Positions 21,438 through 32,930 of a DNA stretch of 64,000 nt are shown piece by piece. This DNA comes from Gari tellinella. Its lineage: Eukaryota; Mollusca; Bivalvia; Cardiida; Psammobiidae. The first letter of the stretch is position 1, and each line of letters begins with the position of its first letter. Below the pieces are notes generated by a model. That model did not search any database and had not been told where the DNA came from. It saw nothing but the letters and a program-made list of their open reading frames with translations. Made by a program: the position numbers and the translations under genes. The stretch lies in assembly GCA_922989275.2 (NCBI GenBank), contig OV277867.1, positions 3,844,001 to 3,908,000 of the forward strand, read 5' to 3'.

Positions 21438-21842
21438 ATCTTGTATGAGTGCTCATTATTTATCATTTTTAATAAACGAGTTGACTAAAATAATATGATG
21501 CGAGCCTTGGCGAGCGTCATATTCATTTTAGTCAACGAGTTTATTAAAAAAGATAAATAATGAGCACGAATATGAGATTCTATTTATCACATAACAAGTT
21601 TAAGCACCTGTTAAATTGATTGAAGCCGTAGTTTGTAGACCCTTCACTATATAGAATTTCCGCCAAACGTTACGTGGTTTACGTTAACTTCATAGCAAAT
21701 GACGCCATATGGCGTCCCGCTACATGCAGCGCTTGTGGACGAACAAGTTGGGCCGGAGCCCAAAAAACGATATTCCACTAGTGGATCACGATATTTATAC
21801 AATCGCTTTATGCAACTCCCAGACCGCAAATTATGTGATAAA
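21438..21842. mobile_element. ~400-bp palindrome-headed repeat, copy 2
   Basis: Colinear with 5816-6240: hairpin with loop gagccttggcgagc, then ctacatgcagcgcttgtgga and ggccggagcccaaaaaacga. Confidence 0.75.
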
Positions 21843-21941
21843 AGTGTTTAGAGCCTAGCTGACAGCGAAAGGGAAAAATACAATTCCTGAAAGAACGCTG
21901 GAAAATTTGGAAATCTTTGGTTTTTTATCAATGATTTATAT

Positions 21942-22191
21942 TACAGTGGAGAAAACGTTATTCTTTCCCGTTTAAACACAAACGTACGCAAACGCAAAGC
22001 ACTAAAACGTAGAAAAGTACAACTTTTGGACAATTCTGATAATTCATGTTTATCTTGGCGGCAAACAGTTTGAAGCCTGATCAGATGCCGGGTTACCCGG
22101 CGTCTGATCAGGCTCCAAACTGTTTGCATCGGAACTAACAGTTTTAGCGTAAACGCGTTTATTGGGAAAGAATAACAGATTCTCCACTGTA
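21942..22191. mobile_element. Family A MITE, copy 10
   Basis: 250 bp, full length. Confidence 0.93.
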
Positions 22192-22398
22192 CCTATCGTG
22201 GTATACAGTGTCTCTGTTTTTATGAGCATTTTATGGTAGCCCTGCATATATCCTAAGTACACACAGTTTTAATCTTGATTTACACTATTTAAAGCTGTCT
22301 GAACTGTTTTCTCATTATGCGGAAAGCATGTTAAATCTGTCACATGATAAAGAGACAGCATGTTAAGTATTCTACCATCACGCACCGGTCCTTTACAG

Positions 22399-22437
22399 GA
22401 GGTTAGGGTTAGGGTTAGGGTTAACCCTAACCCTTTA
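22399..22437. repeat. Telomere-like TTAGGG run meeting CCCTAA
   Basis: About three TTAGGG units followed by TTAACCCTAACCC. The right half may simply be the start of the family B element that follows. Confidence 0.6.
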
Positions 22438-22678
22438 CCCCATAGCTTGTTTCTAGTTTTTATAACAGGTGAGCACTTAATGCAGGTTAAAAGTAAAGCA
22501 GAATGCGCCTTAAGGCGCATTCTGCTTTACTTCCAGCCTGCTTTAAGCAACCATCTACTAGCATATTACAGATATTACTTTTGGTACATGTTTACGACTC
22601 TATAAATTGGAATGCATTTCTTCGGAGGAGAAATACATTAAATGTGCTAAAAGGCGCTTCTATGTGGGAAAGGTTTAA
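22421..22678. mobile_element. Family B MITE, copy 2
   Basis: ttaaccctaaccctttaccc .. gggaaaggtttaa with core 2 hairpin, apex gcgccttaaggcgc. Confidence 0.85.
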
Positions 22679-22862
22679 CTCTTCGTGATGCTGGGTATTA
22701 CTAATAGTCTTACATAAGAATTTTCAAAAATTATTTTCAAAACAGGGTCAGAGTGTCAAACAGTGGATTCTGATGGAATGTCGTTTTACAGGGCATCTAA
22801 TCAGACTCCAAACTGTTTGCAATGGTTATCATAGTTTCACCTTTATCATACTAAGAGTTAAA
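22679..22862. mobile_element. Family H hairpin element, copy 2
   Basis: attttcaaaacagggtcaga then gtcaaacagtggattctgat / inverse and gttatcatagtttcacc; it abuts the family B copy. Confidence 0.6.
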
Positions 22863-22897
22863 GGGCCAAAGGAGTCAAAGGACACAATTAGGGCTCT

Positions 22898-23147
22898 TAC
22901 AGTGGAGAATCTGTTATTCTTTCCCGCTTAAACGCAAACGTGCGCAAACGCAAAGCACTAAAACGTAGAAAAGAACAACTTTTGGACAATTCTGATAATT
23001 CTTGTTTATCTTGGTGGCAAACAGTTTGGAGCCTGATCAGACGCCGGGTTACCAGGCGTCTGATCTGGCTCCAAACTGTTTGCACTGCAAATAATAGTTT
23101 TAGCGTAAACGCGTTTATTGGGAAAGAATAACAGATTCTCCACTGTA
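22898..23147. mobile_element. Family A MITE, copy 11
   Basis: 250 bp, full length. Confidence 0.93.
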
Positions 23148-23395
23148 CCTACCTCTCTTACCTTTTCTTTCCTTCCAACCAAGAAACGACCACTGGTGCA
23201 TAATTGCATTATCCAAAGGTTTACAAATCAAACAGACAGAGATCCTGTTCATGTGACCCTTTAATAACAAATCTGAGATGGTCAAGACAAAAAACATTTA
23301 TCCGTTGATCATTTATATAAATAAAATCTACAAAATGTGGTACCTTTTTGCTTTCATCCTCCTGACATTCCAAAACACATAAACAGACATGCATT

Positions 23396-23653
23396 CTAGG
23401 ACTGCCATAATTTGACATGAAAAATCCTAAGATTTCCAAATTTGTATTTTTCAAGTGCGATTTTACGAATCGTACCTTTACCCCATAGCCTGTTTCTTGT
23501 TTTTTGACACGTGGCTGCTTAAAGCAGACTGGAAGTAAAGCAGAATGCGCCTTAAGGTGCATTCTGCTTTACTTTCAGCCTGCTTTAAGCTACCATGTAC
23601 TAGAAAAAAAAAACCCAAAGATTTAGGAAAAATCTGGAGAAATGGCAGCCCTG
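23396..23653. mobile_element. Family C MITE, copy 5
   Basis: ctaggactgccat .. atggcagccctg, core 2 hairpin; flanks share GCATT. Confidence 0.88.
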
Positions 23654-23713
23654 GCATTACAGAAGACTTTTTGCAATTTAATAAACTTGTTTCTGATATT
23701 CTTGAAGGCTATA

Positions 23714-23951
23714 TACAGTGGAGAAAACGTTATTCTTTCCCGTTTAAACGCAAACGCAAAACACTAAAACGTAGAAAAGTACAACTTTTTGACAATGCTG
23801 ATAATTCATGTTTATCTTGGTGGCAAACAGTTTGGAGCCTGATCAGACGCCGGGTTACCCGGCATCTGATCTGGCTCCAAACTGTTTGCACAGCAAATAA
23901 TAGTTTTAGCGTAAACGCTTTTATTGGGAAAGAATAACATTCTCCACTGTA
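23714..23951. mobile_element. Family A MITE, copy 12
   Basis: 238 bp, both ends, small internal deletion in the left subterminal repeat. Confidence 0.92.
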
Positions 23952-24110
23952 CATCAGTAACATGCAGTCAAAGCTGTATTTGAGAGACCTAACATTGAGA
24001 AGGCATAAAGTCATTTAAAAACGAAAATGTATAAGTGGGGCAGACATTATTCTCTCCTGTTTAACCCTTTACTCCATAGCCTAGTTCTAGTTTGGAAGAC
24101 AGGTGACTGC

Positions 24111-24362
24111 TTAACCCTTTACCCCATAGAAGTGACTTTTAGCGCATTTAATTTATTCCTCCGCTGAAGAAAATAGTTCCAATTTATACAGTCATGAATA
24201 TAATTCTGAATAATTATTTTCAGTTTCCTTGCAGATTATAGCCTAAAGCAGGCTGAAAGTAAAGCAGAATGTGCCTTAAGGCACATTCTGCTTTACTTTC
24301 AACCTGCTTTAAGTAGCCATCTATCCTCAAAACAAGAAACAGGCTATGGGGTAAAGGGTTAA
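24111..24362. mobile_element. Family B MITE nested in another family B copy
   Basis: ttaaccctttaccccataga .. ggctatggggtaaagggtta, inserted between gtgactgc and agcaggttga, which are adjacent in uninterrupted family B copies. Confidence 0.9.
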
Positions 24363-24429
24363 AGCAGGTTGAAAGAAAAGTAGAATGCGCCCAAAAAAAG
24401 GCGCATTCTGCTTTACGTTCAGCCATCTT

Positions 24430-25270
24430 TAAACTACTATCTGCTAGGATGCATTACTTTCAGCCTGCTTTAAACTATCACCTGCTAGGATGCATTACTT
24501 TCAGCCTGCTTTAAACTATCACCTGCTAGGATGCATTACTTTCAGCCTGCTTTAAACTATCACCTGCTAGGATGCATTACGTTCAGCCTGCTTTAAACTA
24601 TCACCTGCTAGGATGCATTACTTTCAGCCTGCTTTAAACTATCACCTGCTAGGATGCATTACTTTCAGCCTGCTTTAAACTATCACCTGCTAGGATGCAT
24701 TACTTTCAGCCTGCTTTAAACTATCACCTGCTAGGATGCATTACTTTCAGCCTGCTTTAAACTATCACCTGCTAGGATGCATTACTTTCAGCCTGCTTTA
24801 AACTATCACCTGCTAGGATGCATTACTTTCAGCCTGCTTTAAACTATCACCTGCTAGGATGCATTACTTTCAGCCTGCTTTAAACTATCACCTGCTAGGA
24901 TGCATTACTTTCAGCCTGCTTTAAACTATCACCTGCTAGGATGCATTACGTTCAGCCTGCTTTAAACTATCACCTGCTAGGATGCATTACTTTCAGCCTG
25001 CTTTAAACTATCACCTGCTAGGATGCATTACTTTCAGCCTGCTTTAAACTATCACCTGCTAGGATGCATTACTTTCAGCCTGCTTTAAACTATCACCTGC
25101 TAGGATGCATTACTTTCAGCCTGCTTTAAACTATCACCTGCTAGGATGCATTACTTTCAGCCTGCTTTAAACTATCACCTGCTAGGATGCATTACTTTCA
25201 GCCTGCTTTAAACTATCACCTGCTAGGATGCATTACTTTCAGCCTGCTTTAAACTATCACCTGCTAGGAT
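24430..25270. repeat. 41-bp tandem array, about 20 units
   Basis: Unit gatgcattactttcagcctg + ctttaaactatcacctgctag, nearly identical throughout (two units carry acgttcag). It is an amplification of the right core arm and adjacent stretch of the family B element that contains it. Confidence 0.95.
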
Positions 25271-25379
25271 ATAGAAAATATTTCTATGGTTCATATTCAG
25301 TACTGTAAAAATTGGAACTATTTTCTTAAGTAGAAGAATAAATCAAATGTGCTAAAAGGTGCTTCTAGTGGGGAAAGGG

Positions 25380-25632
25380 TTAACCCTTTACCTCATAGCT
25401 TGTTTCTAGTTTTGAAAAACATGTGACCATTTAAAGCAGGTTGAAAGTAAAGCAGAATGTGCCTTAAGGCACATTCTGCTTTACTTTCAGCCTGCTTTAA
25501 GCTAAAATCTGCTATGCTATATAAAAGATTTATAATGGTTATTGTTCATGAGGGTATAAACTGGAACTATTTTCTTCAGCGGAGGAATATATAAAATACG
25601 CTAAAAGTCGCTTCTATGGGGGAAAGGGTTAA
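25380..25632. mobile_element. Family B MITE, copy sharing a TTAA with its neighbour
   Basis: ttaaccctttacctcatagc .. gggggaaagggttaa, apex tgccttaaggca. Its first TTAA is the last TTAA of the preceding expanded element. Confidence 0.9.
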
Positions 25633-25698
25633 CACAAGCCTGTGTTCTGGGCAAAGAATATCGCTTTCTCCCAACTTACATGTTCACAAGATGAGTGT

Positions 25699-25891
25699 AC
25701 CATATTCCAAGGCTCCAGATAAGGGGAGTATTTCGTAAATAAAAATCTCTATGTCTGCATTAAACCCTATTGTGTGACTACTCATTAGAATTGTCTCTTG
25801 AATACAGTTTCTGATGAGTAGTCTCACCATAAAGTTTGGTGTAGACATGAAAGAGAATATATTGAAACTCTAAAGGTTACTCCCATTTATC
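25699..25891. mobile_element. Family D MITE, copy 1 (decayed)
   Basis: ggctccagataaggggagta .. tctggagccctg with ctactcattagaattgtctc / gatgagtagt arms. Confidence 0.8.
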
Positions 25892-25962
25892 TGGAGCCCT
25901 GATTTATTACTACAACTGTTAACTGCATTTATTCCACACTATACAATAAATAGTTTAAGGTT

Positions 25963-26155
25963 AAAGACCCCTTATGAGATCTGGGTCCATGCTTATTAAA
26001 CGTTTGAGTTGAGTCTGAAATCGTTCTCAAGCATTTGATTGGTCAGATTTGAGCCTCGGCTCAAATCTGACCAATCAGATGCTTGAGAACACACTCAGAC
26101 TCAACTCAAACGCTTTACAAGCGCTGGACCTGATCTTGTTAGGGGTCCTCAACCT
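25963..26155. repeat. Long near-perfect palindrome
   Basis: gtttgagttgagtctgaaat, tcaagcatttgattggtcag and inverses surround a gagcctcggctc tip; outer ends agacccctta / taggggtcct. A partial relative lies at the window end (63880-63985). Confidence 0.8.
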
Positions 26156-26415
26156 TTATTAGCACAATTAAAACCAGCACCACATACAGTTTGAACCTTG
26201 ACCTGCATTCTGCACTGTGAAGCACAACAAACATAATTAGCCATCATGAGGCAACCAAACTTTCATTCTTCAATACTATGTATTAAACCCCTTTTACAAA
26301 TAAAACATTCTTGCTTAAAATTGTCTCCATTTGATTTCTTTGAATTTATATATACACAACATTTTTTCAGATGAAATATCCATAAATGAACCCTCTTTAT
26401 TTGTTCTTAACCGAC

Positions 26416-27054
26416 TTAACCCATTATCCCATGTATACACATGTTTATAACATAACAGACGGCGTGAGCGTTGAATAACACCCGTTGTTTAAATGTCATA
26501 TATAACTAGTTATATAACTATGCAAATGAGGTACGCCACGACGTCGTTTAACAGAAAACTTTTTTATGCTTATTTTCGTTATAATTCACGTACTGTGGCG
26601 TTATTTGACGGAATTTGATGAAATAAAAAGTAGATATTGATAAATTAATCCTTTCCCGAGGATACCACAAGAGAATATCGGCGATCGAGTCTATTTTAGC
26701 ATCAGTTTAAGTGGATAGTAAAGACTAGGTGTCGAATTGCGCTGTTTACCTTGTATCTATAATAGAAGTATAAAAAAAAAAAAAAAAATAGATAATAAAG
26801 TATGTGTCAAGTACCTGTGCACTCATGTAATATCCTATATTTACACCTTTGATTTATTCCTCCACTGAAAAAATAGTATACAGTCATGAATATGTATAAT
26901 AAGAAATAATTTCTATATTCTAGAAGATTGTAGCGTTAAGCAGATTGAAAGTAAAGCAGAATGCACTTTAAGGTGCATTCTGCTTTACTTTCAACCTGCT
27001 TTAAGTGGTCATCTATCTTCAAAACTAGAAACAGGCTTTGTGGTAATGGGTTAA
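26416..27054. mobile_element. Family B MITE with nested J element
   Basis: ttaacccattatcccatg at the left, core 2 hairpin at ~26940-27005, and ggtaatgggttaa at the right. A J element (26432-26843) lies inside, itself containing part of the hAT-like element of 11127-11506. Confidence 0.82.
26432..26843. mobile_element. J element, copy 1, with hAT-like fragment inside
   Basis: ttataacataacagacggcg .. cactcatgtaatatcctata as at 52449-52942. From 26568 to 26820 it carries the hAT-like sequence (right end gtgtcaagtacctgtg). Confidence 0.65.
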
Positions 27055-27125
27055 GTGCAAAAACATATCCAATGGGATGTATATATGGACAGGGGTCAAA
27101 CCTGTATTAAGATAAGCGACCACTG

Positions 27126-27382
27126 CAGGGCTGCCATTTCTCCGGATTTTTCAGAAATCTTCGGATTTTTATTCCAACAGATGGAAGCTTAAAACAGGCT
27201 GAAAGTAAAGCAGAATGTGTCTTAAGACACATTCTGCTTTACTTTCAACCTGCTTTAACAATCACATGTCTTAAAAACTAGAAACAGACTATGGGTTAAA
27301 GGTATAAGCAGGAAAATCGGTCTTGAAAAAATTCAAAAATTGAAATCTTAGGATTTATTTTTATCAACTTATGGCAGGCCTG
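27126..27382. mobile_element. Family C MITE, copy 6 (inverted)
   Basis: cagggctgccat .. atggcaggcctg with core 2 hairpin apex tgtcttaagaca; flanks share CCACTG. Confidence 0.9.
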
Positions 27383-27427
27383 CCACTGAATGAAGATGCA
27401 TGGTGATCTTTGGAGTCAGGTGACCAC

Positions 27428-27688
27428 TTAACCCTTTGAACCCTAGTCCCGCATATAGGCGTCCTTTTCAAACAGTGTACATGTGAATAGTACACTTGTC
27501 CTGTGCAAACACTTTTTAACAGTAAAGACCCAGATCAGAGGGCTCCGAAAGGAGCCCTCTGATCAGGGTCTTCACTGTTTGTCATAATGCCAAAAATGGA
27601 CAAAAACAACCCTTAAAAGCCAGAAATGGACTAGACTAAAATGGAAACTGGAATTGTCCATTGAAAGTTTCAGGGAGGAAAGAGTTAA
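27428..27688. mobile_element. Family E MITE, copy 2
   Basis: ttaaccctttgaaccctagt .. gggaggaaagagttaa, apex ggctccgaaaggagcc. Confidence 0.9.
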
Positions 27689-27732
27689 TGGCAGACAAAA
27701 GTCATGCAGAACGCTCCTATACGACTTTTGAC

Positions 27733-27927
27733 CTGCATTAATCTACCATCTGTCATGAATACTGCAAATTCCTGCATTAATCTACCATCTGTCATGAATA
27801 CTGCAAATTCCTGCATTAATCTACCATCTGTCATGAATATTGCAAATTCCTGCATAAACCTACCATCTGTCATGAATACTGCAAATTCCTGCATTAATCT
27901 GCCATCTGTCATGAATACTGCAAATGG
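27733..27927. repeat. 39-bp tandem repeat, 5 units
   Basis: Unit ctgcattaatctaccatctg + tcatgaatactgcaaattc. The period is a multiple of three, so both strands show open repeated frames; these are not evidence of a gene. Confidence 0.92.
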
Positions 27928-27989
27928 TATTATCAGTGGTTATTTAACAAATTTAACCTTAGCGATGAGTATACTTGTCATAAATAAGA

Positions 27990-28190
27990 TATACACCAGT
28001 CAATAGTACACTCGTTCTATGCAAACAGTGAAGACACTGATATTAAGGAGCCCTCTGCTCAGGGTCTACACTGTTTGTTATCTTATAAAGTATTGTTAAA
28101 TTCCACCCGAATTATTCAAAAATGGACTAGATTCAATTGTAAATTGAAATTGTCCATTTAAAGTTTCAGGGGTGAATGAGTTAATGCAGG
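27990..28190. mobile_element. Family E fragment
   Basis: tatgcaaacagtgaagacac .. ggagccctctgctcagggtc and a gttaa end; left end lost. Confidence 0.65.
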
Positions 28191-28550
28191 TGTGACTGTA
28201 TATGGCCTTCATAACATAAATAAATTGATAATTCTATTGATGAATAAGGCTTTACAAGCCAAACTGTACACATTATATCACATCTCGTATGTTGCTTGCA
28301 AGACTCAAGTACCGGTAACATTGTGTTTTATACATACATGTATATACCTATTCATAATTGCAACAGTGTGTGATATTCGGTTTGCATTTCATAGTCTATC
28401 CTTTGATAACTCAACCTGGATTAAGTAGAATTCATATTTCTACCATTGTGTTTCTTTAAATCAAACTAACTTTAGTAAAAAATATCCATACTTTAAAGTT
28501 AAAACAAGGCTAGGCCACATTTTAACTTGAGATATTGCTAAGGGTGGTTT
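28191..28550. other. Spacer, nothing recognised
   Basis: AT-rich DNA. A 78-codon ORF at 28192-28428 has no recognisable domain. Confidence 0.4.
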
Positions 28551-28552
28551 AA

Positions 28553-29046
28553 CCCTTCACTCCATAGCCTGTTTCTAGTTTTGAAGACAGTCAACCACTT
28601 AAAACAGATTGAAAGTAAAACAGAACCACCTTAAGGTACATTCTGCTTTACTTCCAGGATGTTTTAAGCTATCATCTGCTAGGACTTAGAAAAACATTTC
28701 TTACGGTAAATTTGATTGACTTTATAAATTGGAACTGTTTTCTTCATAAGAGGAATAAATAAAATACATTAACCCTTTACCCAATAGCCAGTTTCTAGTT
28801 TTGAAAATAGGTGACTATTTAAAGCAGGTTGAAAGTAAAGCAGAATGCGCCTTTAGGCGCATTCTGCTTTACTTTCAGCCTGCTTTAAGCTACAACCTGC
28901 TAGGTTATAGAAAATATTTCATATGGTGTTTATTCATAACTGTACAAATTGCAACTATTTTCTTCAGTGTATGAACAATTGAATGGGATAAAAAGGTGTA
29001 TTTATGGGGTAATGGGTTAAAAGGCACTTCTATGAGGGAAAGAATT
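28553..29046. mobile_element. Family B MITE containing a second family B copy
   Basis: The outer left part (ttaacccttcactccatagc, decayed core) runs to aaaatacattaa at 28772. The inner copy spans 28769-29020, and the outer right end resumes as aaggcacttctatgagggaa. Confidence 0.82.
28769..29020. mobile_element. Family B MITE nested in family B
   Basis: ttaaccctttacccaatagc .. ggggtaatgggttaa, apex gcgcctttaggcgc. Confidence 0.88.
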
Positions 29047-29324
29047 ATTGAGGTTAGACCGTGTAAAAAAACTAAGTCCCTTATCAATAATAAAGTTAGA
29101 TCTACAACACTCCTAAAACAACATCAAAAATGTAAAATATACTGTTTAAGGCACCGATAATGATTAATGTGGAAACAAAACCTATACAAATCAAAATTAC
29201 AGTATACGAAATAGGCTTTGGCTGCTAATATTAATAGCCTAGGCCCTTCTATGTATACCAATATTCAATATGAAACTGGCTATACATACACAAAAGTTCT
29301 CCACATGACTTTAGCTCATATTTA

Positions 29325-29572
29325 CAGGGCTGCCATAAGTTGATCATAAAAATCCTAAGATTTCAAATTTTCAGACGCAATTTTACTAATCGTACCTTTA
29401 CCCCATAGTCTGTTTCTTGTTTTGATAGCACATTTCTGCTTAAAACAGGTTGAATGTAAAGCAGAATGCGCCTTACGGCGCATTCTCCTTTACTTTCAGC
29501 CTGTTTTAAGCTACGATCTACTAAGATAAAAATCCAAATACTTAGGAAAAATTCGGAGAAATGACAACCCTG
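29325..29572. mobile_element. Family C MITE, copy 7
   Basis: cagggctgccataa .. atgacaaccctg with core 2 hairpin; flanks share TATTTA. Confidence 0.9.
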
Positions 29573-29666
29573 TATTTAGAATGAGATACTTCAAAGTTTT
29601 TCAGCCAAAATTTCATGACAATCTAAAACAATCAAGTCCATTTAAGTAATAGTATATTTCTTCTTC

Positions 29667-29945
29667 AAGTGAAAACATCACTTGCATTCAAGAGAATCAA
29701 AAATACAGAACAGAACAGAATAGAACATATATACAGTTTATCAACGTGAAAACATCACTTGCATTCAAGAGAATCAAAAATACAGAACAGAACAGAACAT
29801 ATATACAGTTTATCAATGTGAAAACATCACTTGCATTCAAGAGAATAAAAAATACAGAACAAAACAGAACATATATACAGTTTATCAATGTTAAAAACAT
29901 CACTTGCTTTCAAGAGTATCACAACTACAGTTTATCAATGTTGAA
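29667..29945. repeat. ~73-bp tandem repeat, 3.5 units
   Basis: Unit gaaaacatcacttgcattca, agagaatcaaaaatacagaa, cagaacatatatacagttta. It creates open frames on both strands that I do not regard as genes. Confidence 0.9.
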
Positions 29946-29984
29946 TACATCAGTAGTGACTCCACATTTTGCCCACCAAATTAT

Positions 29985-30190
29985 TATTTGCTTCAACTCT
30001 TTGCACATGGGTAATTATTTAGTGAGCAACAATTGTGTCTGCTGCTATTCTAAAATAAGAGTTTTCAAAATTCCTTTTCAAAACATGGTCAGAGTGTCAA
30101 ACAGTTTGGATCCTGATGTGCTGCAGAGATATGCGGCATCTCATCAGGATCCAAACTGTCTGCAAAGGGGTGTTACGGTTTCACCAAACT
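29985..30190. mobile_element. Family H hairpin element, copy 3
   Basis: tattctaaaataagagtttt, gtcaaacagtttggatcctg / inverse and gtgttacggtttcacc. Confidence 0.65.
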
Positions 30191-30344
30191 TTAGAATATT
30201 ATCATCTGCAAAATCTGTAAAATCTACTGTGTACTTTTGACTCCGTAAAGATCAACAAGAGTGTTTTGATCAGACACCAAGATGCACAGGGCCTGATCAG
30301 GAGCTACAATGCTTGTACATGTATGTCAAGTATGGCATATAGTA

Positions 30345-30755
30345 AAACCTCTCTATTAAAGCCACTAAAACGAAGGCTAGTTTAAATGTATAGGCTACAG
30401 CTTAAAGCAATGTGACAATGTCACCTTGCTTTAAGCAGTCACCTGTCTTAACTCTTTCCTCCCTGAAACTTTAAATGGACAATTCCAGTTTCCATTTTAG
30501 TCTAGTTCATTTCTGACTTTTAAGGGTTGTTTTTGTCAATGTTGGCATTATAACAAACAGTGAAGACCCTGATCAGAGGGCTCCTTAAGGAACCCTCTGA
30601 TCTGGGTCTTCACTGTTTGCATAGGACAAGTGTACTATTCACATGTACACTGTTTGAAAAGAACGCCTATATGTGGGACTAGGGTTCAAAGGGTTAGACA
30701 CATAATCATTAACACAATGAAGTGGTCCTTATAGAGAGTTTTTACTGTAATAAGT
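30345..30755. mobile_element. Family I repeat with family E inserted
   Basis: agtaaaacctctctattaaa and ttaaagcaatgtgac pieces surround a family E copy (30448-30697: ttaactctttcctccctgaa .. ggttcaaagggtta). Confidence 0.75.
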
Positions 30756-30905
30756 ATATTAATGGGCTATCACGTGTTCTGAATGACACATTTATATATC
30801 ACAGTATGGTTGAGTGAAAAAGAGATGGTAGATGAACTACAGCCATACCTCCATATCTTTGAGCTTTCTTTAGTCAAACTGTGGGACATTTTGTTAGAAT
30901 AAGTA

Positions 30906-31092
30906 TAATGACAAGTGACAAACAATTTGAATCCAAATCAGACGCCGCATTAGGCGGCATCTGATCTGGATTCAAGCTGTTTGCAAATGTAAGCCAAATC
31001 TTAATTTTCCCTCCCTAAAACAACTTCCTCCAAACAACACAACACTCTCTGTATCCCATTGGGTTTTGTTGTAGAGAGGGAGCACTGTACTA
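30906..31092. mobile_element. Family G element, copy 2
   Basis: gacaaacaatttgaatccaa hairpin, then ttccctccctaaaacaac and gttgtagagagggagcactg. Confidence 0.65.
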
Positions 31093-31194
31093 TATATAGT
31101 TGCATATAAATGTTATAGAATAATGCCTTCTCCACACACCACATATTGCACAATAAAACATAGCAGGGACACTGTCAGTACATTCAGTGTGAAG

Positions 31195-31447
31195 CAGGGC
31201 TGCCATAATTTGACATGAAAAATCCTAAGATTTCCAAATTTGCATTTTTCAAGTGCGATTTTACAAATCGTACCGTTACCCCATAGCCTATTTCTAGTTT
31301 TGTTGGCATGTGACTACTTAAAGCAGGCTGGAAGTAAAGCAGAATGCACCTTAAGGTGCATTCTGCTTTACTTTCATCCTGCTTTAAGCTACCATGTACT
31401 AGAAAAATCCGAAGATTTAGGAAAAATCCAGAGAAATGGAAGCCCTG
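31195..31447. mobile_element. Family C MITE, copy 8
   Basis: cagggctgccataa .. atggaagccctg, apex gcaccttaaggtgc. Confidence 0.9.
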
Positions 31448-31469
31448 GTAAAGTCTTATTCTATTATGT

Positions 31470-31708
31470 TAAAATATATTCCTTTTATGCCTTTAATTCA
31501 TTCCTCTACTGATTAAAATATATCCATTTTATACAGTCATGCATATGCACCATAAGAAAAAGTTTACATATCCTAACAGATAGTAGCTTAAAGCAGATTG
31601 AAAGTAAAGCAGAATATGCCTTAAGGCATATTCTGCTTTACTTTGAACCTGCTTTAAGTGATCACCTGTCTTGAAAACAAGAAACAGGCTACGGAGTATT
31701 GGGTTAAC
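31470..31708. mobile_element. Family B MITE (left end decayed)
   Basis: atgcctttaattcattcctc, core hairpin with apex atgccttaaggcat, right end ggagtattgggttaa. Confidence 0.8.
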
Positions 31709-31923
31709 TGAATGGTATTAGGTTAATACACACTGGAAAATGTCTTACAGTACTTAAAGTGGGGAGGACAAAGAATTTGGAAATCTGTAACGGCCCCCTT
31801 TGCTTTGAGATTCTTCCTCACGGGTTGACACTCACAGTCATACAACAATTACAATAAAATATCTAAACAGAACTGCAGAAATGTCGTCTGCTTAGAGATT
31901 GTCCTCTAGTTTTATCTCTCCAA

Positions 31924-32168
31924 TTAACCCATTACCCCATAAATATCCCTTTTTACGCCTTTAATTTATTCATCCACTGAAGAAAATAGTTTCAATTTAT
32001 ACTGTTACAAATAAGAATCATAAGAACAATTTTCTATATTCTAGCAGATAATAACTTAAAGCAGACTGAAAGTAAAGCAGAATGCGCCTTAAGGGGCATT
32101 CTGCTTTACTTTCGACCTGCTTTAAGTGGTCAACTATTTTCAGAAATTGAATCAGGCTATGGGGTAAG
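31924..32168. mobile_element. Family B MITE
   Basis: ttaacccattaccccataaa .. aggctatggggtaa; apex cgccttaaggggc is imperfect. Confidence 0.85.
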
Positions 32169-32337
32169 ACCTGTGGTATTTTGACTGAGTAGATGTCTAC
32201 AATGATTTGTCAACATAATTACATTGATCTAGATTAAATACCTGTTTAATTCCACATCTGAACTAGCTCAAAACTGTTTCCTACTAAGAATAAAGGAAAC
32301 CTTTAATTAATATCTTCAAAAACTACCATTTTTCTCC

Positions 32338-32575
32338 ATTTTTTTGCATTAAATTTCTAGTTAAGACAGGTGACCACTTGAAGCAGGTTAAAAGTAAATC
32401 AGAATATTCCATAAGGCACATTCTGCTTTCCTTTCAGCTGTTATCTGCTAGGATTTGGAAAATATTTCTTATGATACATATTCATGACTGTATAAAAGGG
32501 AACTAGATCTATTTTCTTGAGTGGAGAAAAAAATTAAACGCGCAAAAAGGTGAATTTATGGGGAAATGGTTTAAA
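32338..32575. mobile_element. Family B MITE, decayed
   Basis: gcattaaatttctagttaag, a broken core 2 hairpin and tatggggaaatggtttaa. Confidence 0.65.
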
Positions 32576-32590
32576 ACAAATAAATCTAAA

Positions 32591-32815
32591 TTAAACACAT
32601 TACCCCATAGTCTATTTCTAGTTTTGAAAACAAACACTCACTTAAAGCAGGTTATAGCACATTCTGCTTTACTTTCAGCCTGCTTTAAGCTACTATCTTA
32701 TATAATGTAGAAATTATTTCTTCTGTTACATATTCATGACTGTATAAACTATTTTCCTCAGTGGAGGAATAATTTAAAGGGCGTAAAAAGGCGTATTTAT
32801 GGGGTAATGGGTTAA
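32591..32815. mobile_element. Family B MITE, left core arm lost
   Basis: ttaaacacattaccccatag .. tatggggtaatgggttaa. The hairpin is truncated to agcaggtta / the right arm. Confidence 0.82.
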
Positions 32816-32930
32816 AACAAAATGCATGTATACGCAACCCGTAAGCAGAGGATATTATGACAGTAATAGACTAATCTGACCTGGAATGATAATATTTCTA
32901 AATGATCTGCAGTTTTTCTAGAAGAATTCC

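Larger units (their letters stand above)
24061..25383. mobile_element. Expanded family B MITE with nested B copy and 41-bp array
   Basis: Outer ends ttaaccctttactccatagc and ggggaaagggttaa. A complete family B element (24111-24362) sits at a TTAA in its left half, and its right half is blown up by a 41-bp tandem array. Without these it would be ~250 bp like its relatives. Confidence 0.88.

Noticed and set aside
23221..23937. 113- and 130-codon ORFs over family C and A copies
   Set aside because: They span element borders and read through hairpin arms.
24430..25270. CRISPR-like regular array
   Set aside because: The units are contiguous 41-bp copies with no unique spacers and derive from a MITE arm in animal DNA.
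27704..28006. 100-codon ORF with INLPSVMNTANSC repeats
   Set aside because: It results from a 39-bp tandem repeat with a period divisible by three; both strands are open.
29746..30240. 164-codon ORF
   Set aside because: It crosses a 73-bp tandem repeat and a family H hairpin element, and shows no domain.
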